A stretch of DNA of 64,000 nucleotides from Bacillota bacterium (GCA_028719885.1 JAQYLT010000033.1:47359-111358); one strand, 5' to 3'. Positions 25,662 to 33,849 are shown, counted from the stretch's first letter. A program made the numbers and translations. Notes: generated by a model not told the origin, from the sequence alone.

Positions 25662-26633
25662 TTAGATTCCGGTCATGGCAGCCAGCACATCCACTTCCAT
25701 CTGCTGAATGCCTTTCTTCATGGCCAGGCCCTCGTCGATGTCCACATCGGAGAAAGAGCCGTCGTGGGTGCAGATGATGCGGTTGGTCTTTCCGGCCAGC
25801 AGCAGCTCTACAGCCAGGTAGCCCATCTTGGTGGCATTGACCCGATCACGGCCGGTGGGAGTGCCGCCGCGCTGAATGTGGCCAAGCACGGTCACCCGGG
25901 GGTCCAGATCGATGGCTTCTTTGATCTTCGCGGCAATGTCGGAGGCGGAACCGGCGCCTTCGGCCACCACGATCATATAGTGGGTGAAGCCATTGAAACG
26001 AGCCTGGCGAATCTTCTCGATCACATCCCGCTCAAAATCGATGGGCTCTTCGGGAACCAGCACGGCAGTGGCGCCGCAGGCCAGGCCCACATACATGGCC
26101 AGGTATCCGGCGTTGCGGCCCATGACCTCTACCACAGAGCAGCGCTCGTGGGACTGCATGGTGTCACGAAGCTTATCGATGCACTCGATGGCGGTGTTGG
26201 CAGCAGTGTCGAAGCCGATGCAGTAGTTTGTGCAGCTGATGTCGTTGTCGATGGTGCCGGGGATGCCAATGACATTGATGCCGTATTTGCTGAGGGCCTT
26301 GGCGCCGCGGAAGGTACCGTCACCGCCGATGGCAATGATGCTGTCCAGACCCAGGAACTTGCAGGTGGAAACAGCCTTGCGCTGGCCTTCTTCGGTCATG
26401 AATTCCTTACTGCGGGCAGTGTAGAGGATGGTGCCGCCCCGATTGATGGTGTGAGCAACGCTCTTTTCGTCCAGACGGACAATGTCACCGGAAATCAGAC
26501 CATTCCAACCCCGGCGGATGCCGTAGCACTCGATGCCGTGATAAATGGCAGTTCTGACAACGGCGCGGACACAGGGGTTCATTCCGGGTGCGTCGCCGCC
26601 GCTGGTAAGTACACCAATTCTTTTTACGCTCAT
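25662..26633 (-). CDS. pfkA: ATP-dependent 6-phosphofructokinase
   Basis: A 323-residue glycolytic enzyme converting fructose 6-phosphate to the 1,6-bisphosphate. LTSGGDAPGMN and IAIGGDGTFRGA form the nucleotide site; Gly in GGDG fits ATP rather than pyrophosphate use. PGTIDNDI holds the catalytic Asp, and VEVMGRNAG and GHIQRGGTPTGRDR are the sugar-phosphate motifs. AGGAGG precedes the ATG. It is monocistronic, with its own promoter, which contains a 13-bp palindrome. Confidence 0.97.
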   Translation of the reverse strand: MSVKRIGVLTSGGDAPGMNPCVRAVVRTAIYHGIECYGIRRGWNGLISGDIVRLDEKSVAHTINRGGTILYTARSKEFMTEEGQRKAVSTCKFLGLDSIIAIGGDGTFRGAKALSKYGINVIGIPGTIDNDISCTNYCIGFDTAANTAIECIDKLRDTMQSHERCSVVEVMGRNAGYLAMYVGLACGATAVLVPEEPIDFERDVIEKIRQARFNGFTHYMIVVAEGAGSASDIAAKIKEAIDLDPRVTVLGHIQRGGTPTGRDRVNATKMGYLAVELLLAGKTNRIICTHDGSFSDVDIDEGLAMKKGIQQMEVDVLAAMTGI

Positions 26634-26670
26634 GATGTTTACCTCCTGAGTTCAAAATTCGGATAGTATT

Positions 26671-26699
26671 ATTTTACAGTTTGTGACACAAAAAGTAAA
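26671..26699 (-). promoter_or_regulatory. pfkA promoter with a palindromic operator-like spacer
   Basis: Minus strand: TTTACT (26694-26699), 17-bp spacer, TAAAAT (26671-26676). The spacer holds the palindrome TTTGTGACACAAA (26680-26692). A repressor bound there would block the promoter. The half-site TTGTG recalls Rex operators but the spacing differs. Confidence 0.6.
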
Positions 26700-26802
26700 G
26701 AATAATTTTTGCGGCTCGACCAGTTTATCCGTCAGCCAAGAGATGCAGGGAAGTGCCGGAAGCGAAAAACCGGAAAGCCCTGCCCCGTGGATATGGATTT
26801 CA

Positions 26803-26856
26803 CCAACGCAACAAAATAAAAATTTTGTTGCGTTGGGAGTATGAATGTGTTATAAT
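26803..26856 (+). promoter_or_regulatory. Promoter of the second recombinase overlapped by a perfect 15-bp inverted repeat
   Basis: CCAACGCAACAAAAT (26803-26817) and ATTTTGTTGCGTTGG (26822-26836) are perfect inverse copies around AAAA. The right arm contains the -35 TTGCGT (26828-26833), which is 17 bp before TATAAT (26851-26856). This placement suggests an operator. A terminator role is less likely because no T-run follows. Confidence 0.7.
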
Positions 26857-26933
26857 CAAAAGGAACCATGGCGGCAGCTTGGTTTCTGCCGGGAGTTCAC
26901 AAGTTGATACGTTCATTTTCAGGAGGCATCTAC

Positions 26934-27944
26934 ATGCAGCGCTATCACGATTGTCCGCAGATTCTGCGGGAGTTTCTGATCTATCACGAGACCATCAAGG
27001 GCCAATCGCCACTGACGATTTCTGAATACTATCTGGATTTGAGAATGTTTTTGCGGTTCATCAAGCTGATGCGAAATGACATGCCCATCAGCACGGACCT
27101 GGAAACCATTGATATTAAGGATGTGGATTTGAATTTTATCCGCAGCATTGACACCAGTGAGATTTTCGACTTTCTGTCCTATCTGGCCAATGACAGACCT
27201 ATTAATCCGGACAATCCGGCCCCGGAACACGGTATTTCCGCCTCTTCCCGGGCCAGAAAGCTGTCTGCCATCAAATCCTTTTACAAATACCTGACGGTGC
27301 GTACCAAGCAGCTCACCGAAAACCCGGTTGCGGATCTGGAGTATCCCAAGCTCAGGAAAAGCCTGCCCAAATATCTGACCATGGAGCAGTCCGCCGCCCT
27401 GCTGCAGGCGGTTTCCGGTCCCAACGAAAAGCGGGATTACGCCATTTTAATGCTCTTCCTCAACTGCGGAATCCGCCGCAGCGAGCTGGTGGGGCTGAAT
27501 CTGACGGACGTATATGAGGACCGAATTCGGGTTGTGGGCAAAGGAAATAAAGAGCGGTTTGTGTACTTTGGCACAGCCTGCCGGAAGGCCATCGACGCCT
27601 ATTTGGTGGAACGGCAGGAAAAGGTGCTGTCGGACAACAAAGCGCTGTTCGGGTCCCGGGACAACAATCGAATCAGCGTCACGGCAGTGCACCGGCTGGT
27701 GAAAAAGGCGCTGATGCAGGCGGGCTTGGATTCGACGTTGTTCTCCGCCCACAAGCTTCGCCACACGGCAGCCACCATGATGCTCTCCGGCGGCGTGGAT
27801 GTGAAAACCGTTCAGGAGGTTCTGGGCCATGAGAACCTGAACACCACCCAAATCTACACCCATATTGAGAACACGGAGCTGAAAATCGCGGCAGAGGCCA
27901 ATCCCCTCTCCAAGCTGGATTTCTCGGAAAAGAATCATTCTTGA
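26934..27944 (+). CDS. xerC: Tyrosine recombinase, XerC-like
   Basis: A 336-residue site-specific recombinase, somewhat longer than XerC because of an extended N-terminal core-binding domain (to about residue 150). Catalytic residues are seen in CGIRRSEL (Arg), AHKLRHTAA (H-x-x-R), and GHENLNTTQIYTH (His and nucleophile Tyr). It may be the XerC partner of the gene at 23694-24620, or an independent paralogue of the kind common in Clostridia. AGGAGG precedes ATG 26934. Expression may be controlled through the inverted repeat at its promoter. Confidence 0.85.
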   Translation: MQRYHDCPQILREFLIYHETIKGQSPLTISEYYLDLRMFLRFIKLMRNDMPISTDLETIDIKDVDLNFIRSIDTSEIFDFLSYLANDRPINPDNPAPEHGISASSRARKLSAIKSFYKYLTVRTKQLTENPVADLEYPKLRKSLPKYLTMEQSAALLQAVSGPNEKRDYAILMLFLNCGIRRSELVGLNLTDVYEDRIRVVGKGNKERFVYFGTACRKAIDAYLVERQEKVLSDNKALFGSRDNNRISVTAVHRLVKKALMQAGLDSTLFSAHKLRHTAATMMLSGGVDVKTVQEVLGHENLNTTQIYTHIENTELKIAAEANPLSKLDFSEKNHS

Positions 27945-27969
27945 TTTTGACAAAATAATCTGCTATAAT
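27941..27969 (+). promoter_or_regulatory. Promoter of the XRE regulator gene
   Basis: TTGATT (27941-27946), 17-bp spacer, TATAAT (27964-27969) with an extended TGC. The -35 overlaps the end of the recombinase gene. Confidence 0.75.
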
Positions 27970-28019
27970 CGGAAATGCAACAAATAGTTTACATGATTTC
28001 CGATAAAAAGGTGATGAAT

Positions 28020-28466
28020 ATGTCCATTGGAGAGCGAATCACTTCCCTGCGTAAGCAGCAGAACCTGTCCCAGGGAAAGCTGGCCTCTATTCTGGAGGTC
28101 AGCAGGCAAGCGGTAAGCAAATGGGAAAACGATCTGGCAGCGCCGGACACCCTGAAGCTGATTCAATTGGCGGATGTGCTGAAAACCGATGTGGAATATC
28201 TTGCAACCGGCAGAGTTTCAGAACCGAAAATTCAGCAGGTAGTTGTAAAAGTACCGGAAATCCAGGAGAAAATCGTGGAAAAAACCGTGGAAAAGCCTGT
28301 GATTCAATATGTGGAGAAGCCGGTCATCAAAACGGTGGAAAAGCTGGTGGAAAAGCCGGTGATCAAACGGATTACCCGGGTGAAATACCTTAGGAATCCC
28401 TTTGAATTCGTCATTTTCGGGGTACTCTGCTTCCTCCTGGGGCTCTTACTGGGACGCTTGCTGTAG
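28020..28466 (+). CDS. Membrane-tethered XRE-family HTH protein with VEKPVI repeats
   Basis: A 148-residue protein. Residues 1-65 form an XRE/Cro HTH (ERITSLRKQQNLSQGKLASI, SRQAVSKWEN). A central part is a repetitive charged rod with four copies of a V/T-EKPVI-like unit (EKTVEKPVIQYVEKPVIKTV and onward). The C-terminus is one hydrophobic helix (FVIFGVLCFLLGLLLGRLL), so the DNA-binding domain would be held at the membrane. ATG 28020 has AAGGTGAT upstream. It is between the recombinase and convergent ruvX; target genes are unknown. Confidence 0.85.
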   Translation: MSIGERITSLRKQQNLSQGKLASILEVSRQAVSKWENDLAAPDTLKLIQLADVLKTDVEYLATGRVSEPKIQQVVVKVPEIQEKIVEKTVEKPVIQYVEKPVIKTVEKLVEKPVIKRITRVKYLRNPFEFVIFGVLCFLLGLLLGRLL

Positions 28467-28492
28467 TGCACACTGATTTCTGCACATGTGAT

Positions 28493-28909
28493 TTACTTGC
28501 TCCGAAAGGCCAGGTAGCCCTCCAAAATCAGGGATGCTGCCACGGCGTCCACCGTTTCTTTTCTCTTCTTCCCGTGGTAATTATGGGCGGAAAGGATATT
28601 GTGGGCCTCCACCGTGGTGCGCCGCTCGTCCCACATGGTCACCGGCACACCGGTGGCTTCCTGCACCAGCCGGGCAAATTCCCGGCATAGCTGGGCCCGG
28701 CTCCCCTCGGTCCCGTCCATGTTTTTGGGAAGCCCTACCACGATCTCCCCTACCTGTTTTTCCTTGACCAGCCGGACGATATCCATAAGCAGCTTTTCCG
28801 TATTTCTGCTGGGAAGCACTGCCGTGGTGCCCACAATGCTGCAAAGCAAATCCGAAATGGCCACCCCGGTTCTGGCGTCGCCATAGTCAATCCCCATGAT
28901 TTTCTGCAT
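28493..28909 (-). CDS. ruvX: Putative pre-16S rRNA nuclease / Holliday junction resolvase-like RuvX (YqgF)
   Basis: A 138-residue RNase H-fold protein. IMGIDYGDARTGVA holds the first catalytic Asp; VVGLPKNMDGTEG is the family loop; DERRTTVEA supplies further acidic residues and VDAVAASLILEGYL ends the domain. YqgF family members process the 16S rRNA 5' end in E. coli. ATG 28909 is preferred because GGAGG lies 8 bases upstream. In many Firmicutes it sits with alaS and a DUF1292 gene; here these three are scattered. Confidence 0.92.
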   Translation of the reverse strand: MQKIMGIDYGDARTGVAISDLLCSIVGTTAVLPSRNTEKLLMDIVRLVKEKQVGEIVVGLPKNMDGTEGSRAQLCREFARLVQEATGVPVTMWDERRTTVEAHNILSAHNYHGKKRKETVDAVAASLILEGYLAFRSK

Positions 28910-29000
28910 TACATATGCCTCCATCCTCTGTTTGTACACATTGTATCGAATAAACCGTAAAAAAACAAGGCATTTTTCATCTTTTCAAGGGAAATTGTGG

Positions 29001-29029
29001 TTGACTTTGCCTTGTGTCTATGTTAGAAT
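29001..29029 (+). promoter_or_regulatory. Promoter of the rpmG-secE-nusG-rplKA operon
   Basis: TTGACT (29001-29006), 17-bp spacer, TAGAAT (29024-29029) with extended TGT. It lies 130 bp before rpmG. Confidence 0.8.
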
Positions 29030-29160
29030 GATTTCACCTGTGAAAAGGGTGCTTTTTTTGTGCGCCTTTTTCAGCTTCGGAACGGTTATTTGTAGTTGAC
29101 CATTCTAAATTTTTCTAGCCGGAGTGATACAGGGAGGCAATAATTTAAGGAGGTGCCGAT

Positions 29161-29310
29161 ATGCGCGTTAAAGTCACTTTGAGATGCTCTGAGTGCAAGC
29201 AGAGAAACTACAATTCCATGAAGAACAAGAAGAACGATCCTGACCGTCTCGAAATGAAGAAGTATTGCAGATTCTGCAAGAAGCACACCACTCACACAGA
29301 GACTAAGTAA
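29161..29310 (+). CDS. rpmG: 50S ribosomal protein L33 (bL33)
   Basis: A 49-residue ribosomal protein beginning [20 protein letters not shown]. Two CxxC pairs (CSEC, CRFC) form the zinc-binding knuckle, so this is the zinc-containing paralogue. The ending TTHTETK is typical. AAGGAGG lies before the ATG. L33-SecE-NusG is the standard order in Firmicutes. Confidence 0.97.
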   Translation: MRVKVTLRCSECKQRNYNSMKNKKNDPDRLEMKKYCRFCKKHTTHTETK

Positions 29311-29324
29311 GGAGGGCCCCAATC

Positions 29325-29555
29325 ATGGCTGATGTGAAAAAGGAAAATTGGTTCAAGAGAACCTGGGGCAAGGTCTGCAAGTATTTCCGTGAGCTCCGCA
29401 GTGAGCTGAAGAAGGTTGTTTGGCCCACCCCCAAGCAGGTTCTGAAGAACACCGCCATTGTGGTCGGCTGCGTCATCGCCGTCGGCGTGTTCATTTGGCT
29501 GTTCGACTTTGTGGCTCAGGTCGGAATCGATGCCCTGATCGGCGCGTTCCACTAA
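29325..29555 (+). CDS. secE: Preprotein translocase subunit SecE
   Basis: A 76-residue single-span protein of the Sec channel. An amphipathic N-terminal part (KYFRELRSELKKVVWPTPKQ) contains the family motif, followed by one membrane helix (about 43-68). It clamps the two halves of SecY. It is 14 bp after rpmG and 10 bp before nusG. Confidence 0.97.
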   Translation: MADVKKENWFKRTWGKVCKYFRELRSELKKVVWPTPKQVLKNTAIVVGCVIAVGVFIWLFDFVAQVGIDALIGAFH

Positions 29556-29565
29556 GGTACAGACA

Positions 29566-30096
29566 ATGGCAGAAACTGCAAAATGGTATGTGGTGCATAC
29601 CTACTCCGGTTATGAAAACACCGTAAAGGCCACCATCGAGAAGACTGTGGAATCCCGCCAGCTGCAGGATCAGATTCTCGCGGTGTCCATTCCCCTTGAA
29701 ACCGTAACCGAGATTACCGAGTCCGGCGTAAGCAAGACTTTTGACCGGAAGGTTTATCCCGGCTATGTGCTGGTCAAGATGGTGTACAGCGATGACACCT
29801 GGCACGTAATCAGGAACATCCGCGGCGTAACCGGTTTCGTGGGTTCTTCCAGCAATGACCCCACTCCCCTCACCGAGGAGGAGGTCTACTCCATGGGTGT
29901 GGAGAAGAAAGAGATCATCGTCAACTATGCCGTGGGCGACACGGTTCGGATTGTGGATGGTCCCTTGAGCTCTTTCACCGGCACCGTGGAGAGCATCGAG
30001 GTCGAAAACAATGCGGTCAACGTCATTGTGTCGATGTTCGGCCGAGAGACTACCGTCGAGTTTGAGCTTGATCAGGTAGAAGTAATTTCCCAGTAA
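29566..30096 (+). CDS. nusG: Transcription termination/antitermination protein NusG
   Basis: A 176-residue RNA polymerase-associated factor. The N-terminal NGN domain begins [20 protein letters not shown] and contains [20 protein letters not shown]; the C-terminal KOW domain has [20 protein letters not shown]. Length and order are standard. It probably belongs to one operon with rpmG, secE, rplK and rplA. Confidence 0.97.
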   Translation: MAETAKWYVVHTYSGYENTVKATIEKTVESRQLQDQILAVSIPLETVTEITESGVSKTFDRKVYPGYVLVKMVYSDDTWHVIRNIRGVTGFVGSSSNDPTPLTEEEVYSMGVEKKEIIVNYAVGDTVRIVDGPLSSFTGTVESIEVENNAVNVIVSMFGRETTVEFELDQVEVISQ

Positions 30097-30125
30097 ACGC
30101 ATCGGGTCGGCTCGCCCGGCCGGAA

Positions 30126-30178
30126 CGTGGGAGGGGTAAATGCCCCGCAAGAAATGCGTCTAAGCGCATATTACCACA
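30126..30178 (+). promoter_or_regulatory. Putative L1-binding mRNA site before rplK
   Basis: GTGGGAGGGG (30127-30136) is followed by TGCCCCGC and, after an extra hairpin (ATGCG...CGCAT), by ACCAC (30173-30177). GUGG can pair with CCAC around an asymmetric GA-rich loop, as in the L1-binding site of 23S rRNA and known L1 autoregulatory sites. A related motif lies before rplA. Confidence 0.5.
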
Positions 30179-30200
30179 TTTTATTCAGGAGGTGCTTATT

Positions 30201-30626
30201 ATGGCACAGAAAGTCACTGGCATTATTAAGCTTCAGATCAACGCCGCAAAGGCAACCGCTTCTCCCCCTGTTGGCCCTGCTCTGGGTCAGCACGGTGTTA
30301 ACATTGCCGCATTTATCAAGGAATTCAACGCCCGCACCAAGGATCAGGAGGGCTACAAGATTCCCGTTGTGATCACCGTCTACGCGGACCGCAGCTTCAC
30401 CTTTATTACCAAGACTCCTCCGACCCCCATGCTGATTATGAAGGCAATCGGCCTGGACAAGGGTTCCGGCGTTCCCAACAAGACCAAGGTCGGCACTATC
30501 ACCAAGGCTCAGATCACCGAGATCGCCAAGACCAAGATGCCCGATCTGAATGTCGCCTCTCTGGAAGCTGCCGAGAGCCAGGTTGCTGGCACCTGCCGCT
30601 CCATGGGCGTTACTGTTGTTGATTGA
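30201..30626 (+). CDS. rplK: 50S ribosomal protein L11 (uL11)
   Basis: A 141-residue protein of the GTPase-associated centre. [20 protein letters not shown] is the L11 N-terminal motif, and [15 protein letters not shown] leads into the rRNA-binding C-terminal domain. AGGAGG precedes ATG 30201; a GTG in the same frame lies within that site and is rejected. A 78-bp gap with a second L1-type site separates it from rplA. Confidence 0.97.
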   Translation: MAQKVTGIIKLQINAAKATASPPVGPALGQHGVNIAAFIKEFNARTKDQEGYKIPVVITVYADRSFTFITKTPPTPMLIMKAIGLDKGSGVPNKTKVGTITKAQITEIAKTKMPDLNVASLEAAESQVAGTCRSMGVTVVD

Positions 30627-30660
30627 TGATTTGCTGATCCGGGAGTGATTTCCCGGAAAT

Positions 30661-30687
30661 GTGGGAGGATTATTCCGCATCACCACG
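30661..30687 (+). promoter_or_regulatory. Putative L1-binding mRNA site before rplA
   Basis: GTGGGAGGATTATTCCGC followed by ATCACCAC; GTGG (30661-30664) pairs with CCAC (30683-30686) and GG with CC inside. It is the compact version of the motif ahead of rplK and lies just before the rplA ribosome binding site. Confidence 0.55.
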
Positions 30688-30704
30688 ATAAGGAGGAAAA
30701 AACA

Positions 30705-31397
30705 TTGTTTAGAGGTAAAAAATATAAGGAGAGCGCCAAGCTGATTGACCGCTCCGTTCAGTACGATCCCACCGAAGCCCTGGATCTGGTTGTGAAAGGC
30801 GCTTCCGCCAAGTTCGATGAGACCGTGGAAATCCACATCAAGTTGGGTGTCGACTCCCGTCACGCTGACCAGCAGGTCCGCGGCGCTGTGGTCCTGCCCA
30901 ACGGCACCGGCAAGACCCGCCGGGTTCTGGTGTTCGCCAAGGACGCCAAGGTGGACGAGGCCAAGGAGGCCGGCGCTGATTACGTCGGCGGCATGGAGCT
31001 GGTGGAGAAGATCACCAAGGAAAACTGGTTCGACTTCGACGTGGTCGTCGCCGCTCCCGACATGATGGGCATTGTTGGCCGTCTTGGTAAGGTTCTGGGC
31101 CCCAAGGGTCTGATGCCCTCCCCCAAGGCCGGCACCGTGACCCCCAACGTGGGTGCTGCCGTCAAGGAAATCAAGGCTGGTAAGGTTGAGTACCGTCTGG
31201 ACAAGACCAACATCATCCACTGCCCCATCGGCAAGGTTTCTTTCGGCTCCGAGAAGCTGACCGAGAACATGGATACCTTGGTGAAAGCTGTTGTGAAGGC
31301 CAAGCCCGCCGCTGCCAAGGGCCAGTATATCCGTTCCTGCACCGTGGCTTCCACCATGGGCCCCGGCGTGAAGGTTTCCACTGCCAAGTATCTGTAA
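30705..31397 (+). CDS. rplA: 50S ribosomal protein L1 (uL1)
   Basis: A 230-residue protein of the L1 stalk. [13 protein letters not shown] begins domain [17 protein letters not shown] is the signature loop. A TTG start at 30705 is proposed: AAGGAGG lies 8 bases upstream and the resulting length equals that of other L1 proteins, while the longer frame would run through the leader motif. A strong terminator follows at 31412. Confidence 0.96.
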   Translation: MFRGKKYKESAKLIDRSVQYDPTEALDLVVKGASAKFDETVEIHIKLGVDSRHADQQVRGAVVLPNGTGKTRRVLVFAKDAKVDEAKEAGADYVGGMELVEKITKENWFDFDVVVAAPDMMGIVGRLGKVLGPKGLMPSPKAGTVTPNVGAAVKEIKAGKVEYRLDKTNIIHCPIGKVSFGSEKLTENMDTLVKAVVKAKPAAAKGQYIRSCTVASTMGPGVKVSTAKYL

Positions 31398-31411
31398 TTT
31401 CAGATGACATT

Positions 31412-31441
31412 ACCCCGGATGCGAAAGCACCCGGGGTTTTT
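31412..31441 (+). terminator. Terminator after rplA
   Basis: CCCCGGATGC (31413-31422), GAAA loop, GCACCCGGGG (31427-31436), then five T. One A-C mismatch in the stem. It separates rplKA from rplJL. Confidence 0.85.
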
Positions 31442-31570
31442 GCTGTGCGGAATAGTCTGGCCGGTGTTGCCTGCATTGCAGGGCTGTTTGCAATCCGTCG
31501 TTATCTGGTGCGACGCAGCGAGCTGAAAGAAGATATCATCGAAGCCCCGTGAAAAAAAGCAAAATCATGC

Positions 31571-31599
31571 TTGACAAATCCCATTATATCTGATATTAT
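31571..31599 (+). promoter_or_regulatory. Promoter of rplJL
   Basis: TTGACA (31571-31576), 17-bp spacer, TATTAT (31594-31599). Confidence 0.85.
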
Positions 31600-31605
31600 T
31601 TAGAA

Positions 31606-31710
31606 GTTGCCAAAGACAGCAGGTGCCGCAAGGCGTAAGTCCTGCCGAGGTGCGCTGAATATGATTTTCTGCGTGTCTTTCTGTCTTCTGGCAGAGAGAC
31701 TTATTTTTTT
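31606..31710 (+). promoter_or_regulatory. Ribosomal protein L10 leader with attenuator
   Basis: The transcript starts with AAGACAGCAGGTGCCGCAAG and continues with the CCTGCCGAGGTGCGCTGA segment typical of Firmicute L10 leaders, which are bound by the L10-L12 complex. It ends in a terminator, GTCTTTCTG (31675-31683) and CAGAGAGAC (31692-31700), followed by TTATTTTTTT just before the rplJ ribosome binding site. Excess L10 should favour termination. Confidence 0.88.
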
Positions 31711-31724
31711 CGGAGGTGAAAATA

Positions 31725-32246
31725 ATGCCCAACGCAAAGGTTCTTGAGAGCAAGAAGGCAGTTGTTGAATCCCTCACCGGCAAAATTCAGGAAGCTTCTT
31801 CCGTGGTTTTCGTCGACTACAAGGGCATCACTGTCGCTCAGGATACCGAGCTGCGTAAGCAGTTCCGTGAGGCCGGTGTTGAGTACTCCGTTGTGAAGAA
31901 CACTCTGACCAATTTCGCAACCAAGAATGCTGGTTACGATTTCTCTGAGATTCTGAACGGTACCACCGCTATGGCTTCCACCACCGGCGACCCCATCGCC
32001 CCTGCTCGTATCGTCTGCGAGTTTGCCAAGAAGAACAAGCTGAAGACTCTGACCATCAAGGGTGGCGTTGTTGAGGGCTCCGTGCTGTCCGCTGATCAGC
32101 TGAACGGCTTCGGCGAGCTGCCCAGCAAGAACGCTCTGGTTGCTCAGGTTCTCGGTACTTTCCTGGCTCCTATCTCCAGCCTTGCTTGCGTGATCGACCA
32201 GATTCGCCAGCAGAAAGAGGGCGGCGCTCCTGCCGCAGAAGCGTAA
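31725..32246 (+). CDS. rplJ: 50S ribosomal protein L10 (uL10)
   Basis: A 173-residue stalk-base protein. VVFVDYKGITVAQDTELRKQ and EYSVVKNTL are the rRNA-binding family blocks; GTTAMAS and the C-terminal helix bind L7/L12 dimers. ATG 31725 is chosen since GGAGGTG lies 8 bases upstream. The C-terminus ends GGAPAAEA. Confidence 0.97.
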   Translation: MPNAKVLESKKAVVESLTGKIQEASSVVFVDYKGITVAQDTELRKQFREAGVEYSVVKNTLTNFATKNAGYDFSEILNGTTAMASTTGDPIAPARIVCEFAKKNKLKTLTIKGGVVEGSVLSADQLNGFGELPSKNALVAQVLGTFLAPISSLACVIDQIRQQKEGGAPAAEA

Positions 32247-32308
32247 GCTTCACTTCGTAACCCACAAACCATTTTACCAAACATAATCAATTAGGAGGAT
32301 TAATTACC

Positions 32309-32683
32309 ATGGCTAGTGAAAAGATCGCTGCTATCGTTGAAGAAGTCAAGGCTCTGACCGTCCTGGAGCTGTCTGAGCTTGTTCACACTCTGGAGGAAAC
32401 CTTCGGTGTTTCCGCCGCTGCCGCCGCTGTTGCTGCTCCCGCTGCCGCTGCTGCTGAGGCTGTGGAAGAGAAGACCGAGTTCGACGTCATCCTGAAGAAC
32501 GCCGGCGCTTCCAAGCTGGGTGTCATCAAGGTTGTCCGTGCCGCTACCGGCCTGGGCCTGAAGGACGCCAAGGATCTGGTGGACAACTGCCCCAAGACCC
32601 TGAAGGAAGCTATCTCCAAGGAAGATGCCGAGAAGCTGGTTGCCGAGCTGAAGGAAGCTGGCGCCGAAGCCGAAATCAAGTAA
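32309..32683 (+). CDS. rplL: 50S ribosomal protein L7/L12 (bL12)
   Basis: A 124-residue stalk protein. The N-terminal dimerisation helix pair is joined by an Ala-rich hinge ([19 protein letters not shown]) to the C-terminal domain ([20 protein letters not shown]) that recruits translational GTPases. AGGAGG precedes ATG 32309. A terminator follows directly; rpoB, its usual neighbour, is absent. Confidence 0.97.
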   Translation: MASEKIAAIVEEVKALTVLELSELVHTLEETFGVSAAAAAVAAPAAAAAEAVEEKTEFDVILKNAGASKLGVIKVVRAATGLGLKDAKDLVDNCPKTLKEAISKEDAEKLVAELKEAGAEAEIK

Positions 32684-32706
32684 TTATACGGATTCGAATC
32701 TTCTTA

Positions 32707-32735
32707 ACCTCCGTCAGCAATGGCGGAGGTTTTCT
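32707..32735 (+). terminator. Terminator after rplL
   Basis: ACCTCCGTC (32707-32715) pairs with GGCGGAGGT (32722-32730), then TTTCTTCT. It overlaps the leader of the next gene. Confidence 0.8.
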
Positions 32736-32758
32736 TCTCTATCAAAAAGGAGGCACCC

Positions 32759-33622
32759 GTGAGTACCGACTGGTTTTCCGTTCTTGGCGCCGATCGCCTC
32801 ATTGATTCCATTCAGTCCGCCCTGGACAGCACCGGCTCCTTGATTCCCACCACCATGGAAGCCCTGATTCTTCTTTTCCTGGGGCTGATTGTATTCTCCC
32901 TTGGCCTGGGCATGGTTTTCCGGCTGTTCTTTGGGCCCCACTGTACTGTTAACCGCTCCATTTCCGGATTCCTCGGCATTCTGTTCGTTTACGCCATCAC
33001 CGTCACCGTGTATACCCTGAAGCCCTGGAACCTGAATCAGTACCTCTCTCCCCTGCCCTTTGCCATCTTCCGCAGCGACATCCTCATTCTCTCCTATTCC
33101 GCCTGCTCCACGATTTCGCTGCTTTCCGCCCAGCTGTTGTCGCTGATCATTCTCTCTTTTATCATTCATCTTCTGAATTTTCTGCTGCCCAATGGACATT
33201 CCTTTTTGGGCTGGCTGTTTTTCCGGATCATGGCAGTTGCCCTTGCAATTTTTTTGAACCTTGCAGCCAATTGGGCGCTGAACGCATTCCTGCCCGGTGT
33301 GATTGCCAATTCCGCCCCGGTGGTGCTGCTGGGTGTGCTGATTGCCGCGCTGCTTGTGAGCCTGTTTAATCCCCTGCTCTGTGTGCTCTTTACCGTGGCA
33401 AATCCACTGATCGGGCTGCTGTATACCTTCTTCTTTTCCAATACCATTGGCAAGAATCTTACCCGCGCCGTGCTCTCCTCCGCGTTGACCTGCGGATTGT
33501 TTTACCTGATGGAGTACGCTGGTTTCAGCGTCATCGATATCACCCACAAGGCGCTTCTGACCTATGCCCCCTTTGCGGCAGTTTTACTGGGCATCTGGTA
33601 TGTATTCGACAGCAAATTATAA
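32759..33622 (+). CDS. Polytopic membrane protein of unknown function
   Basis: A 287-residue protein with about seven or eight hydrophobic segments and few charges outside loops. The first 30 residues (STDWFSVLGADRLIDSIQ) look cytosolic. The overall pattern is faintly CvpA-like, but I do not recognise the family. The start is GTG at 32759 because AAGGAGG lies 7 bases upstream; an in-frame ATG at 32720 lies within the rplL terminator. It occupies the place after rplL where rpoBC normally stand. A repeat array follows immediately. Confidence 0.75.
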   Translation: MSTDWFSVLGADRLIDSIQSALDSTGSLIPTTMEALILLFLGLIVFSLGLGMVFRLFFGPHCTVNRSISGFLGILFVYAITVTVYTLKPWNLNQYLSPLPFAIFRSDILILSYSACSTISLLSAQLLSLIILSFIIHLLNFLLPNGHSFLGWLFFRIMAVALAIFLNLAANWALNAFLPGVIANSAPVVLLGVLIAALLVSLFNPLLCVLFTVANPLIGLLYTFFFSNTIGKNLTRAVLSSALTCGLFYLMEYAGFSVIDITHKALLTYAPFAAVLLGIWYVFDSKL

Positions 33623-33628
33623 GCGGGT

Positions 33629-33815
33629 AAATTGGAATTTGGCGGGGAGGCCCCGCGGCCAATTCGTTACGAACCTTGGTATTTATCGGAACGGGCGGAA
33701 CGGATAAATCCGTTCCCTACGCAAAACACAACGTTTTTTCGATTCAATAACCCCAGGTGATTTGCGACCAGGGCGGAATGCATAAATGCATTCCCTACGC
33801 AACTTCTGATTTACC
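33629..33815. repeat. REP-like array B (two reverse modules)
   Basis: AAATTGGAATTT (33629-33640) opens the array, followed by a GC hairpin (GCGGGG-AGG-CCCCGC). Two reverse modules end in CCCTAC at 33720 and 33798, exactly 78 bp apart. Their cores are GGAACGGATAAATCCGTTCC and GGAATGCATAAATGCATTCC. The right end (GCAACTTCTGATTTA) resembles the inverse terminal sequence of array A. It lies between convergent genes. Confidence 0.85.
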
Positions 33816-33849
33816 GCGATGGTGCGTCAAGACAATACGCATATGATAA

